Source: Lumbricus terrestris (Eukaryota; Annelida; Clitellata; Crassiclitellata; Lumbricidae). From it: a stretch of 64,000 bases of DNA. The stretch spans positions 14,149,932 through 14,213,931 of the forward strand of contig OX457037.1 in assembly GCA_949752735.1 (NCBI GenBank). Direction: 5' to 3'. How positions within the stretch are numbered: the first letter of the stretch is position 1; the number at the start of each line of letters is the position of its first letter. Shown here one piece after another: positions 52,714 to 62,424 of this stretch. Position numbers and translations under genes: made by a program. The notes beneath the pieces were generated by a model. The model ran no database searches. It was not told the DNA's origin and saw nothing but the letters and a program-made list of their open reading frames with translations.

Positions 52714-52868
52714 ATGTATGTATGTATGTATGTATGTATGTATGTATGTATGTATGTATGTATGTATGTATGTATGTATGTATGTATGTATGTATGTATG
52801 TATGTATGTATGTATGTATGTATGTATGTATGTATGTATGTATGTATGTATGTATGTATGTATGTATG
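52604..52868. repeat. (TATG)n microsatellite, second segment, with an internal (GT)n patch
   Basis: About 66 TATG units, with a GTGTGTGTGTGTGTGTGTGT patch at about 52670-52697. Open frames in it (repeated MYVC or THIH residues) are artefacts of the repeat. Confidence 0.95.
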
Positions 52869-53661
52869 TGTCGCAAAACTGCCTTTGCGACTGCCGCTAC
52901 TCGTGGCGCCGCCTGGCGAATGCGTTGGAAACTCTCCACCTACGCGGTCCAACTCATGGACACCTTTTTCTACGTGGCCGTCTACAGTCATATAGACGTG
53001 GAAGGAATGGATGATCAATTGGGTCTGTACGTCTACAAGCGATCGGCGCCTATGGTAGACCTATCTACACGTCTACGACTTCGGGTGGTTACGTCTACGA
53101 CTTCCGGTGGTTACGTCTACGACTTCCGGTGGTTACGTCTACGAGTTCCGGTGGTGACCGTTCGACTTCCGGTGGCTACGTCTTCGAGTTCCGGTGGCTA
53201 CGTCTACGACTTCCGGTGGTGACCGTACGACTTCCGGTGGTTACGTCTACGACTTCCGGTGGTGACCGTTCGACTTCCGGTGGCTACGTCTTCGAGTTCC
53301 GGTGGTTACATCTACGACTTCCGTAGGTGACCGTTCGACTTCCGGTGGCTACGTCTTCGAGTTCCGGTGGTTACGTCTACGACTTCCGGTGGTGACCGCT
53401 CGACTTCCGGTGGCTACGTCTTCGAGTTCCGGTGGTTACGTCTACGACTTCCGGTGGTTACGTCTACGACTTCCGGTGGTGACCGTTCGACTTCCGGTGG
53501 TGACCGTCCGACTTCCAGTGGCTACGTCTACGAGTTCCGGTGGCTACGTCTACGAGTTCCGGTGGCTACGTCTATGAGACTGTCAAAAGACTTCGGCCAC
53601 ACTGGCGAAGCCGGACCCACAATAAAAACAATTGTATTGAACAAAGGACAAAATTGTGTCA
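52869..53661 (+). repeat. 5' LTR (793 bp) with internal 22/21-bp repeats
   Basis: Starts TGTCGCAAAACTGCC and ends ACAAAATTGTGTCA, a TG...CA repeat. The first 212 bp and last 81 bp match the 3' LTR by eye. The middle 500 bp (53081-53580) is a minisatellite of 22-bp (TACGTCTACGACTTCCGGTGG plus one base) and 21-bp (TGACCGTTCGACTTCCGGTGG) units. The target duplication is not resolvable because both sides are TATG repeats. Confidence 0.92.
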
Positions 53662-53663
53662 AT

Positions 53664-53680
53664 TGGCGCCCAACGTGGCG
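53664..53680 (+). promoter_or_regulatory. Putative primer binding site
   Basis: TGGCGCCCAACGTGG begins three bases after the 5' LTR. The TGG start pairs with the CCA of a tRNA 3' end, as in gypsy and BEL primer sites. The tRNA was not identified. Confidence 0.55.
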
Positions 53681-53718
53681 CCCAAGGTCGGCCTCCGAGA
53701 CAGAGCATCAGCGTTTGT

Positions 53719-55302
53719 ATGCTTAGCTCCGGGCCGATGTTCAACATGGTAATCGAATTCCTCAAGAATTTCAAGCCAGCGAGCCTGTTGACCGATTGGC
53801 TCGGGAGTTTTCTTCAACCATTGCAAGGCGGCGTGATCAGTTCTGACGCAAAGTCGCTCTGCAGTCAGTATGATCAGATGCAGTTGGGACCAGATGGTGT
53901 CTTATACCGGAAGTTTCTTAAAGCCGGCGGAGGAATTCACTTGCAGAAAGTTGTTCCCTTCCACTATCGACATGAGATAGCTGCGGACATGCATCGGGGT
54001 CTGAATGGTGGGCACTTCGGTATTCAGCGCGCGATGCACCAGCTGCAAGGAAGGTTTTATTGGCCGGGGTGGTCACGTGACCTTCGACAAACTTTGATGC
54101 AGTGCGATCAATGTGCACGATTCAAACGACCACGGCCTCATCGTCAGGGGTGCCTCAAACCCATGCTGACGGGCGAACCTTGGGAACGAATTGGCGTGGA
54201 CATCACTGGACCACATCCGAAATCATCAAAGGGCAATGTGTACATCCTCACATTAATTGACCACTTCACGAAATGGGCCAAGATGTTCCCGATGCGAAAC
54301 CAGGAAGCATCAACGGTAGCCAAAATCCTAGTGGACCGCGTCTTCTGCGTCCATGGCATGCCTCTGCAATTACTCACGGACCAGGGTCCGAACTTCGAAA
54401 GTCATCTGTTCCAGGAGATCTGTCGTGCACTCTCCATCGACAAGATCAGGACAACTGCGTACAGACCTTCAACGAACGGCAATGTCGAACGACTGCATGG
54501 GACTCTCAATAGCATCCTCGCTAAATGGGTCTCAAGTAATCATCGCGACTGGGATGATCGACTGCCAGCTGTAGCTTTCGCGTACCGTACTTCGGTCCAG
54601 GAGTCAACTGGTTTCACTCCCTTCTTTCTCATGTATGGACGCGAGGCCGTTATACCCGCTGACATTGTGTACGGTATGCCTCCCAGGGAGAGAGAGCAGC
54701 GCAGTCCCGTTGAGTTCGTGTCAGAACACCAGGATAATCTACATGAAGCCTTCGCGTTGGTACGAGAGCATCTACACCGTGCTGCAGAGAGAAGGAAGTC
54801 GCGCTACGATATGCGGGCCCGTCCACGCAGCTTTGAGCCCGGCACATGGGTATGGTGTCTCATACCTAGACGACGGCAAGGCCGTAGCGCCAAATGGACC
54901 AGTTTTTATCAGGGCCCGTACCTGATAACCAGAAGGATCAGTGACCTGAACATGGAGATTCAACGAAGTCGGCGCGCTAAGCCGATGATCGTGCACATAG
55001 ACAAACTGAAACAATGTTATACGCCAGGACTCCGCAGCTGGATCCATGACCCATCTGCTGATATCGAAGGAGGTACGGAAACTCAACTGCAATCAGAAGG
55101 ACCACCCCCTCGAGTAACAAGCCCCGACCGGTCATCCTATATCGGGGGACGGGAGGACGAAACACCTTCGGACGTTGGTTCGGACGATAACGCTGATGAT
55201 TCTGACGATCCAACGCATCCGCCGCCCTCCTATCAACGACCCAGGCGTCAAATACGCAGACCAGCCCGCTTCTGTGATACAGTGCGGGTTGCTATGTGCT
55301 GA
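53719..55302 (+). CDS. Ty3/gypsy-type integrase, intact frame
   Basis: Open frame of about 528 codons. Domain order: a short non-homologous start (FLKNFKPASLLTDWL), then the H2C2 zinc finger (DMHRGLNGGHFGIQRAM, FYWPGWSRD, CDQCARFK), the integrase core with WERIGVDITGPHP (first Asp), LLTDQGPNFESHLFQ (second Asp) and TNGNVERLHGTLNS (Glu), FAYRTSVQESTGFTPFFLMY, then a GPY-type C-terminal domain (FYQGPYLITRRI) and an acidic and Pro-rich tail (SDDNADDSDDPTHPPPSYQ). No chromodomain seen. The first good Met is 53719; the frame is open further upstream into the leader. gag, protease, RT and RNase H are absent between the LTRs. Confidence 0.9.
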   Translation: MLSSGPMFNMVIEFLKNFKPASLLTDWLGSFLQPLQGGVISSDAKSLCSQYDQMQLGPDGVLYRKFLKAGGGIHLQKVVPFHYRHEIAADMHRGLNGGHFGIQRAMHQLQGRFYWPGWSRDLRQTLMQCDQCARFKRPRPHRQGCLKPMLTGEPWERIGVDITGPHPKSSKGNVYILTLIDHFTKWAKMFPMRNQEASTVAKILVDRVFCVHGMPLQLLTDQGPNFESHLFQEICRALSIDKIRTTAYRPSTNGNVERLHGTLNSILAKWVSSNHRDWDDRLPAVAFAYRTSVQESTGFTPFFLMYGREAVIPADIVYGMPPREREQRSPVEFVSEHQDNLHEAFALVREHLHRAAERRKSRYDMRARPRSFEPGTWVWCLIPRRRQGRSAKWTSFYQGPYLITRRISDLNMEIQRSRRAKPMIVHIDKLKQCYTPGLRSWIHDPSADIEGGTETQLQSEGPPPRVTSPDRSSYIGGREDETPSDVGSDDNADDSDDPTHPPPSYQRPRRQIRRPARFCDTVRVAMC

Positions 55303-55367
55303 AAGGAACACTATCGTGATTCAGCGGACATTCTGCCGCTGAGGATATTCCCCCGGACGTGAGAGGA
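55303..55367 (+). other. Short spacer before the 3' LTR
   Basis: Purine-rich GGACGTGAGAGGA lies directly before the LTR and may be the polypurine tract. Confidence 0.45.
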
Positions 55368-56312
55368 TGTCGCAAAACTGCCTTTGCGACTGCCGCTACT
55401 CGTGGCGCCGCCTGGCGAATGCGTTGGAAACTCTCCACCTACGCGGTCCAACTCATGGACACCTTTTTCTACGTGGCCGTCTACAGTCATATAGACGTGG
55501 AAGGAATGGATGATCAATTGGGTCTGTACGTCTACAAGCGATCGGCGCCTATGGTAGACCTATCTACACGTCTACGACTTCGGGTGGTTACGTCTACGAC
55601 TTCCGGTGGTTACGTCTACGACTTCCGGTGGTTACGTCTACGAGTTCCGGTGGTTACGTCTACGACTTCCGGTGGTGACCGTTCGACTTCCGGTGGCTAC
55701 GTCTTCGAGCTCCGGTGGCTACGTCTACGACTTCCGGTGGTGACCGTTCGACTTCCGGTGGCTACGTCTTCGAGTTCCGGTGGCTACGTCTACGACTTCC
55801 GGTGGTGACCGTTCGACTTCCGGTGGCTACGTCTTCTAGTTCCGGTGGCTACGTCTACGACTTCCGGTGGTGACCGTACGACTTCCGGTGGTTACGTCTA
55901 CGACTTCCGGTGGCGACCGTTCGACTTCCGGTGGCTACGTCTTCGAGTTCCGGTGGTTACGTCTACGACTTCCGTAGGTGACCGTTCGACTTCCGGTGGC
56001 TACGTCTTCGAGTTCCGGTGGTTACGTCTACGACTTCCGGTGGTGACCGCTCGACTTCCGGTGGCTACGTCTTCGAGTTCCGGTGGTTACGTCTACGACT
56101 TCCGGTGGTTACGTCTACGACTTCCGGTGGTGACCGTTCGACTTCCGGTGGTGACCGTCCGACTTCCAGTGGCTACGTCTACGAGTTCCGGTGGCTACGT
56201 CTACGAGTTCCGGTGGCTACGTCTATGAGACTGTCAAAAGACTTCGGCCACACTGGCGAAGCCGGACCCACAATAAAAACAATTGTATTGAACAAAGGAC
56301 AAAATTGTGTCA
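55368..56312 (+). repeat. 3' LTR (945 bp) with expanded 22/21-bp repeats
   Basis: TGTCGC start and GTGTCA end as in the 5' LTR. It is longer by exactly 152 bp, all inside the minisatellite (652 versus 500 bp), equal to five 22-bp plus two 21-bp units. The extra block is a repeat of the TGACCG / CTACGTCTTCGAG / CTACGTCTACGAC triplet of units. Confidence 0.92.
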
Positions 56313-56467
56313 TATGTATGTATGTATGTATGACATTGTATGTATGTATGTATGTATGTATGTATGTATGTATGTATGTATGTATGTATGTATGTATGTA
56401 TGTATGTATGTATGTATGTATGTATGTATGTATGTATGTATGTATGTATGTATGTATGTATGTATGC
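56313..56467. repeat. (TATG)n microsatellite, third segment
   Basis: TATG repeats resume directly after the 3' LTR, with one interruption (ACATTG, 56330). Confidence 0.95.
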
Positions 56468-57005
56468 ATTTATGTATGTATATGCATATAATTACGTATG
56501 CATGTATGAAACTATGAATGCATGAGCACTTGTTATCGCGCCTCCTAAAAATGACCATTCAGCCAATTAGGCTATCTCCCTTTATTCCTCTCTCCCTCCC
56601 TCATTCTCCTTCTCCCTTCTACCCTACTTTTCTCCCACCACTCTCTCTTCCTCCCTCCCTGCCTCCCTATATATCCATCCATCCATCCAACCATCATTCC
56701 TTTCGTGCTTGCGTAAGTTCGTATTCTCATTCATTAAAAGGCTAAGAGTTACAAAAAGTTGTAAACTCCGTAACCATAATAGCGCGCTATCACTCCCTCC
56801 CTACTTCCCACGCTCCCTCCATCCATATATCCATCCATCCATCCATCCCTCATTCAACTGGTTCTTGTATTAATTTAGTGTTTATTCTCAAACATTAAAA
56901 CGCTAAGAAGTGACGAAAACTTTTACTGTAACCGTTATGGTTCAATTTTACCCCTCCCACCCACCCTCCCTTCCTTTTACCCTCCCACTCTTACTCTCTA
57001 ATTCC
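56468..57005. other. C/T-rich low-complexity sequence
   Basis: CCCTCC and CATCCATC runs (about 56580-56700, 56795-56860, 56950-57000) with CGCTAAGAAGTGACGAAAA-type words between. The reverse relatives at 58660-58780 (GGGAGAGAGGGAGGGAGG) suggest an inverted pair around the hAT element at 57014. Confidence 0.5.
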
Positions 57006-57277
57006 ATTGAATCTAGGGCTGCCAACTTTTGATTTTGCCATTCCGGGACGCCTTCAGCCACTCGATGTGCCATTAACAATTTACACAATCCACAGAAGCG
57101 CATAATGCAACAAATGTTATGTCAGCCCAGTATTGAATCTACATCTGCAATCTACTAAAAAAAAGTCCTTAAGTAATAATTTCAGACAAATCATCAAAAG
57201 ACATAATTTTATAGCCTCAATTTAGGACAAGAATCAACCTCGAAAAGAAGCGTTTCAAACTCCAGTCACCCAGGGCT

Positions 57278-57430
57278 TAAAGTGTGCCTGGACGGTCATG
57301 GACGGCGTCCATGCACTTATTTTAAAATCTGAACGCCGTCCAGCCACTTATTGGCCAGCACTGACTGGAAAGGCAAGGGGCGTCCAGGCACTTCTTTTGG
57401 AAAGGTAAGGGGCGTCCAGTCACTTATTTT
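57278..57430. repeat. Repeat built on GGGGCGTCCAGGCACTT
   Basis: GGCGTCCA-x-x-CACTT words occur at about 57305, 57330, 57380 and 57412. The first half matches 25575-25740. Confidence 0.7.
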
Positions 57431-57877
57431 TTCAAACTTTTAGCACTGCAGTCACCATAATAGCTCATCAGAGTAAGACTTAGGCTATGAGCTAAAATTG
57501 AAGGAAGTTCGTAGGCATCGTAGGCTCATAGGTCTGCGACCGGAGAGCAGAATTTATATTATACTTAGGGCCTATACTTAATATATTATAGAGCCTACTT
57601 TTGCGCGTTAAGCAGTTCCAGAACACTGGGCACAAAGTCGCAGAAATCAGCACAATCATGTCATGCTAACGTGTTGTGCTTTAATAAGGTCGGTGAACTC
57701 TCGGTGCTCAGATAATTGCGATTGTTAGACAACAGATTGTTCAAAATGATGAACGCTATCTCGCAAAAAACATTTAAAATTGGATACAATAAAGCTAAAC
57801 TGAACACCGAGTGTCAGTGATTTGTAAGGTTTTGAAGACTTTAACTCCCGATGTTCAGCCAACAATGTAATGGTATA

Positions 57878-58266
57878 TGTGGCGCCGCACACCGAAATGA
57901 GCATTAAGGTGATTTTTAAACATATTGTGTTTGATCCATCATTTCAAAGGCCTTGTCTCAGGCGTCAAAATGACACAAAAATTATTGCTCTAGCTTAATT
58001 CTAGCCGAAGATACAAGGAAAAAAGTGATCCAATTAAATTAATTATTTAATTAAATTTAATTAATTAAAAATAAAAATTTGCATATCAAGAGCATTAAAA
58101 TATCCCGTCTACTTGTCTTTTGAAAAAAAGTTCAAAAAATTAATTTAAAAAAAAAATTTAAATAAATTTTTTACAAAAAATTAAAAAAATTTAAAAAATG
58201 CTTTTTCTCTAATATCTCTGATGTGTAATCTCCGACTTAATGCTCATTTCGGTGTGCGGCGCCACA
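57878..58266. mobile_element. MITE with TGTGGCGCCGCACACCGAAA ends
   Basis: A nearly perfect inverted repeat: TGTGGCGCCGCACACCGAAA and TGAGCATTAAG on the left, CTTAATGCTCATTTCGGTGT and GCGGCGCCACA on the right. TA on each side. The interior is A/T-rich and contains AATTTAATTAATTAAA palindromes. It is nested in the hAT element at 57014. Confidence 0.88.
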
Positions 58267-58472
58267 TATGTCTGATAGAGAGCAGAACGAAAAATCATCG
58301 TACAAATGGCTGAGTTTAGTAAGTAAAAATTAATAGGAACAATAATTGTGTGAAGTGGATCTCTGGACCAAATTCCGGGACAATTTGAGATCAATCCGGG
58401 ACACGGGACGCACAGGGTCGATTCCGGGACTGTCCCGGCGAATCCGGGACGGTTGGCAGCCCTAATTGAATC

Positions 58473-59051
58473 CTGAGTAGGTGTGTATTCTCAAACACTG
58501 AAACGCTGACAATTGATGAATATTCGAACATTTGAACTATTATAATGGTCCAAATTTTCCATCCCTACTACCATCCTTCCTTCCTCCGTCTCCTCCAATT
58601 CTTATCCAATTGGATCTGGTATTAGTTCACTATGTATTCTCAAACATAACCCTCAGAGGCTAACCTATAAAAAATCACACGAGCAAGGGAGAGAGGAATA
58701 AAGGGAGAGAGGGAGGGAGGGAAGAAAGGGAAGAAAGCGGAGATGGAGGGAGGGAAGGGACGGGGTGTAAGGAAGAATAATAGTGCGCCTTAATTATATA
58801 GTTACAAAGTTCACAAATTTCTGGCAAACCTTAGCGTTTTAAGGTTTGAGAATATGCACTTCTACTAGTATAATACTAGATTTACCAAAAATCTAGTTTA
58901 CTATAGCCGGTGGAATTAGGGGATGGTTAGAGAGAGGGAGGTTGGGAGTAAGGAAGGATAATAGTGCGCCATATTAGTTGCAATGTTCACATTTTTGGTA
59001 AATCTAGCGTTCTAGGCTAATTTTTGAGAATACACACTTATACATTGACGG
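58473..59051. other. Low-complexity intronic sequence
   Basis: GGGAGGGAGG tract at 58680-58760 and a duplicated AGGAAGAATAATAGTGCGCC word (58768 and 58953). No gene was recognised. Confidence 0.45.
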
Positions 59052-59059
59052 ATGAAATG

Positions 59060-59481
59060 GGTTTGGGTCCACAATTCCGAGGGTCCACTATTCCGAAGGT
59101 CCACTATTCCGAACCCTAACCCTAAACCTAGCCCTAAACCCAACTATAACCCTAACCCTAGCTCACCCCAACCCTAACCATAACCCTAAACCTTACCCTA
59201 ACCCACCCCAACCCTAACCATAATCCTAGACCTAACCCTAACCCACTCCAACCATAACCATAACTCTAACCCTAACCCTCCGAACCATAACCCTAACCGT
59301 AACCCTAAACTTAATCCTGACCCACCCATCCCTAACTCACCTTACCCCAACTCTAACCCTAACCCACTGTAACCCTAACCACCAAGGATAACGGACAAAA
59401 TATGGCGGATATTCGGAATAGTGGACCTTCGGAATAGTGGACCCTCGGAATAGTGGACCCTCGGAATAGTGGGCCGTTACC
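59060..59481. mobile_element. Telomere-like TIR element, copy 2
   Basis: Reverse orientation relative to 24410-24845. Begins GGTTTGGGTCCACAATTCCG, ends GTGGGCCGTTACC, with a perfect 8-bp duplication, ATGAAATG (59052-59059 and 59482-59489). Subterminal GGTCCACTATTCCGAA tandem copies flank a roughly 270-bp CCCTAA-type degenerate array. The unique block ATATGGCGGATATTCGGAAT lies near the right end in both copies. Confidence 0.9.
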
Positions 59482-59760
59482 ATGAAATGATGGAGGGTAT
59501 AATGGAGGAATGGTGGATGGAATGTAGTATGGGAGTAAGTCAACGAGCAGGATGCCAAGTGTGTTTTATGAAAAGCTTAACGTCTGCAAAGTCATGCGTC
59601 GTGATGCTGTATGCGATTTAGATCACCAATAATAAAAACATTGCCGAAGGCACATCACACCTGCGTCATTAAAGTGCGTTAAGCTCGCAGGTAGACAGGC
59701 GAAGAGACGGACGGACAAAGGTCGATAGGTGTTAATGGAAGGATCTGGAATGATGACGCC

Positions 59761-61015
59761 GGTTCCACGACAACTGGTCTACCAACAACTCGTCTACCGA
59801 CAACTGGTCTCCAGACAATTCGTCTACGACAACTGGTCTACGACAACTGGTCTACGACAACTGGTCTACAGACAAAATAATGGTCCACACGCAACTAGCA
59901 CACGACAAAACGTTCACTGGGAATTTTTTAGTCAATGGCTGTTGGCGCTGAAAGGTAAGCTGTATTGATTAAAATAACTCCTTATAAAGCGAAAATCGAC
60001 TAATGAAACCCTCAATGGAAAAACAAACCGACGAAATGCACGTCTTTTTAACGAAGCAGAAATGATGAAAATAATGCATGTGAATTTTAAAGTGGCTTCA
60101 CGAAATGATCGCACTGGTAAACACAATTATCATTCATCCAGCTTCTATTTCAAATATATAATACCTTCATCCAGCTTCTATTTCTTAAGCGTTCGTTCAT
60201 TCATCCAGCTTCTATTTTAGATATATAAATACCTTGGTCCAGCTTCTATTTCTTTAGCGTTCTTCTCATTAATCCAGCTTCTATTTCAGATATGATGATG
60301 ATGATGGTGCTCTACCCGAAGGCAGGTTCATTGGCTTTACGCCCCTGGGGATGAGATGAGTGAGGTGGTTTCCCGTTGCCTTCCCCACAGACAATGATGG
60401 GTAAGCAACTTGCCCAAGGTCGCTTCGCGGGAGTTTGCGCCCCTGCGTCCCACACGTGCTAGCCCGAGATATCTAAATCTCTGAATGTCAACTCCCAGCC
60501 CGGGGCTTGAACCGCAGTCCGTTGCAACCAACAGACGAATGCAGCTGTCGCTTACCGGTGTAGCTAACTAGGCCAGCTATTTCAGATATATAAATGCCTT
60601 AATCCAGCTTCCATTTCTTAAGCGTTTTTAATTCATCCAGCTTCTATTTCCTAAGCGTTCTTCTCATAAATTCAGCTACTATTTCTGATATATTATACCT
60701 TCATCCAGCTTCCATTTTTTAGCGTTTTTCGTCAATTCCGCTTCTATTTCAGATATATTATACCTTCATCGATTAGTCGATTCTCGCTTTATAAAGAGTT
60801 CTTTTAATCAATCCAGCTTCTCTGTGAGCGGCAACAGCCATTGACTAAAGAATTCCCAATGAACGTTTTGTCGTCTACGAGTTGTGTGTAGACCAGTTGT
60901 CGTAGACCAGTTGTCGTAGACCAGTTGTCGTAGACCAGTACTGTTGTCGTAGACGAATTGTCCGGAGACCACTTGTCGTTAGACGAGTTGTCGGTAGACG
61001 AGTTGTCGTGACACC
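59761..61015. mobile_element. MULE-like non-autonomous element, copy 2 (9-bp TSD)
   Basis: The left end GGTTCCACGACAACTGGTCT and the right end TCGTGACACC are flanked by a perfect 9-bp duplication, GATGACGCC (59752-59760 and 61016-61024). Terminal runs of CGTCTACGACAACTGGTCTA match copy 1 at 14349. Inside lie ATCCAGCTTCTATTTC repeats (60130-60830) and a SINE (60294-60576). The inner segments GACAAAACGTTCACTGGGAA and TTCCCAATGAACGTTTTGTC extend the inverted repeat. Confidence 0.9.
60294..60576 (-). mobile_element. tRNA-derived SINE, copy 2, intact, 283 bp
   Basis: A perfect 13-bp duplication, CTATTTCAGATAT (60281-60293 and 60577-60589), flanks it. On the minus strand: GCCTAGTTAGCTACACCGGT, an A-box-like TAGCTACACCGG, a B-box-like GGTTCAAGCCCCGG about 50 bp later, then a non-tRNA body (CGGGCTAGCACGTGTGGGAC, GGCAACGGGAAACCACCTCA) and a CATCATCATCAT tail. 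The long variable TSD fits LINE-driven retrotransposition. It landed inside the repeat array of the MULE-like element. Confidence 0.92.
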
Positions 61016-61024
61016 GATGACGCC

Positions 61025-61440
61025 ACTGCGTCATGGATTTTAATTAGTAGGCGTGGCTAATTCGCAACAATATTAATTCGCGGCGCTATGAATATTAATG
61101 CGCCGCGCTATCGATAATAATCAGGTGATGACACAATGTCATAGCCTACACAGACAAAGATAGACAAAGACACAGACACATACGCAAGCAGATAAAGACA
61201 CAGACAGGCAGACATACGCACACATACACACGGACGGACTGTGCTAGAATCTATACTGGCTGCGGCCTTGGGCTTTGTCGTGCTGTTTGGTTAGTTTATA
61301 CTGGAATATTTGCTACCTGCGTCGCTTGGAGTCGTCTGGGTAGCAGCGGTTGTTACCAGATACACGAGGATAAGCAGTGGAAGCTTCATCTCTGAAGTCT
61401 TGCGATGCAAATGTCTGGAAAACACAGCGGATATGCAGAA
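61025..61440. other. Unclassified, with a CAGACA-rich stretch
   Basis: ACACAGACA / ATAGACAAAGACACAG words at 61148-61235 form a simple-sequence region. No gene was recognised. Confidence 0.45.
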
Positions 61441-61730
<290 letters not shown>

Positions 61731-62424
61731 AGCTTTTTTGTCTTACAGCACTGTGTCATAACAAAGATCATCAGCGTCGACGTTCTTCTTCTTCGAGGCT
61801 TGGGACCGGCGCTATCAGAGTACGAGTGGCCAATGGAGTTACTAAATCCTGGATAAAGGAGTAGGGCGACGCTAAGGATCATTATTATAACAGAGAAACT
61901 GTAACTATTACTACCTCTTCTACCACTGTCTCGAATTGCTACAGTCCAGCATCGAGTCTATGGCCTCTGTTCAATACTCTCTGTTGGTCATTTGATCTTC
62001 GTTGTTGAATGACATTCTTGCTATAACTCGTGCTAAGATTTTATCCGAGTCACTATTGTTTTTGCTCCGTTGTCTTAGGAATTGTTTGTGAGGAATTCTT
62101 GGAACTGGTAACGCTACTTTAGGAGGAATCCGGATAACGCACTGGCATGGAGAGCGAGAGGAACCGAGATCGAATCCCAAATTCTTTGTAGGCTGCTAAT
62201 AGTGCCGTGTATTGCAGGCTGTACATTAGGGTTGTCCAGAAAAATAAAAAGTTTAAGAAAACACCCAAAGTGAAGTTTTTCCCATGATTTTATTCATGTG
62301 TGGCCTACAGATATTTTTTGCAGAATTTAAGAATGTCATCCTGAGGTCCCTCATGGTCCCTGAACTTAGGGACCGATTTTGATAGAAATCGCACTGTATT
62401 TTCAATACGAACAACTTATAGCGA
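61731..62424. other. Unclassified intronic sequence
   Basis: No coding region, exon or transposon end was recognised. Confidence 0.4.

Larger units (their letters stand above)
57014..58464. mobile_element. hAT-type element (TAGGGCTGCCAAC ends)
   Basis: Ends TAGGGCTGCCAACTTTTG and GGACGGTTGGCAGCCCTA, with a perfect 8-bp duplication, ATTGAATC (57006-57013 and 58465-58472). CCGGGAC words are repeated near both ends. It holds the GGCTTAAAGTGTGCCTGGAC repeat (57278-57430) and a MITE (57878-58266). No transposase was recognised. Confidence 0.9.

Noticed and set aside
52577..53018. Long open frames of repeated MYVC, THIH or YIHT residues over the TATG tracts
   Set aside because: A 4-bp repeat without stops is open in several frames on both strands; no domain and no codon constraint.
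53060..53580. Proteins of repeated TSTTSGG or VYDFRW residues in the LTRs
   Set aside because: Artefact of 22/21-bp units; frames shift with every unit mix and lie within non-coding LTR DNA.
53656..53718. Integrase start at 53656
   Set aside because: The first codon is GTG and the frame runs through the LTR end and primer site; the first plausible Met is at 53719.
52869..56312. CRISPR-like array from the regular 22/21-bp units
   Set aside because: Units are contiguous without unique spacers, lie within LTRs, and the context is eukaryotic.
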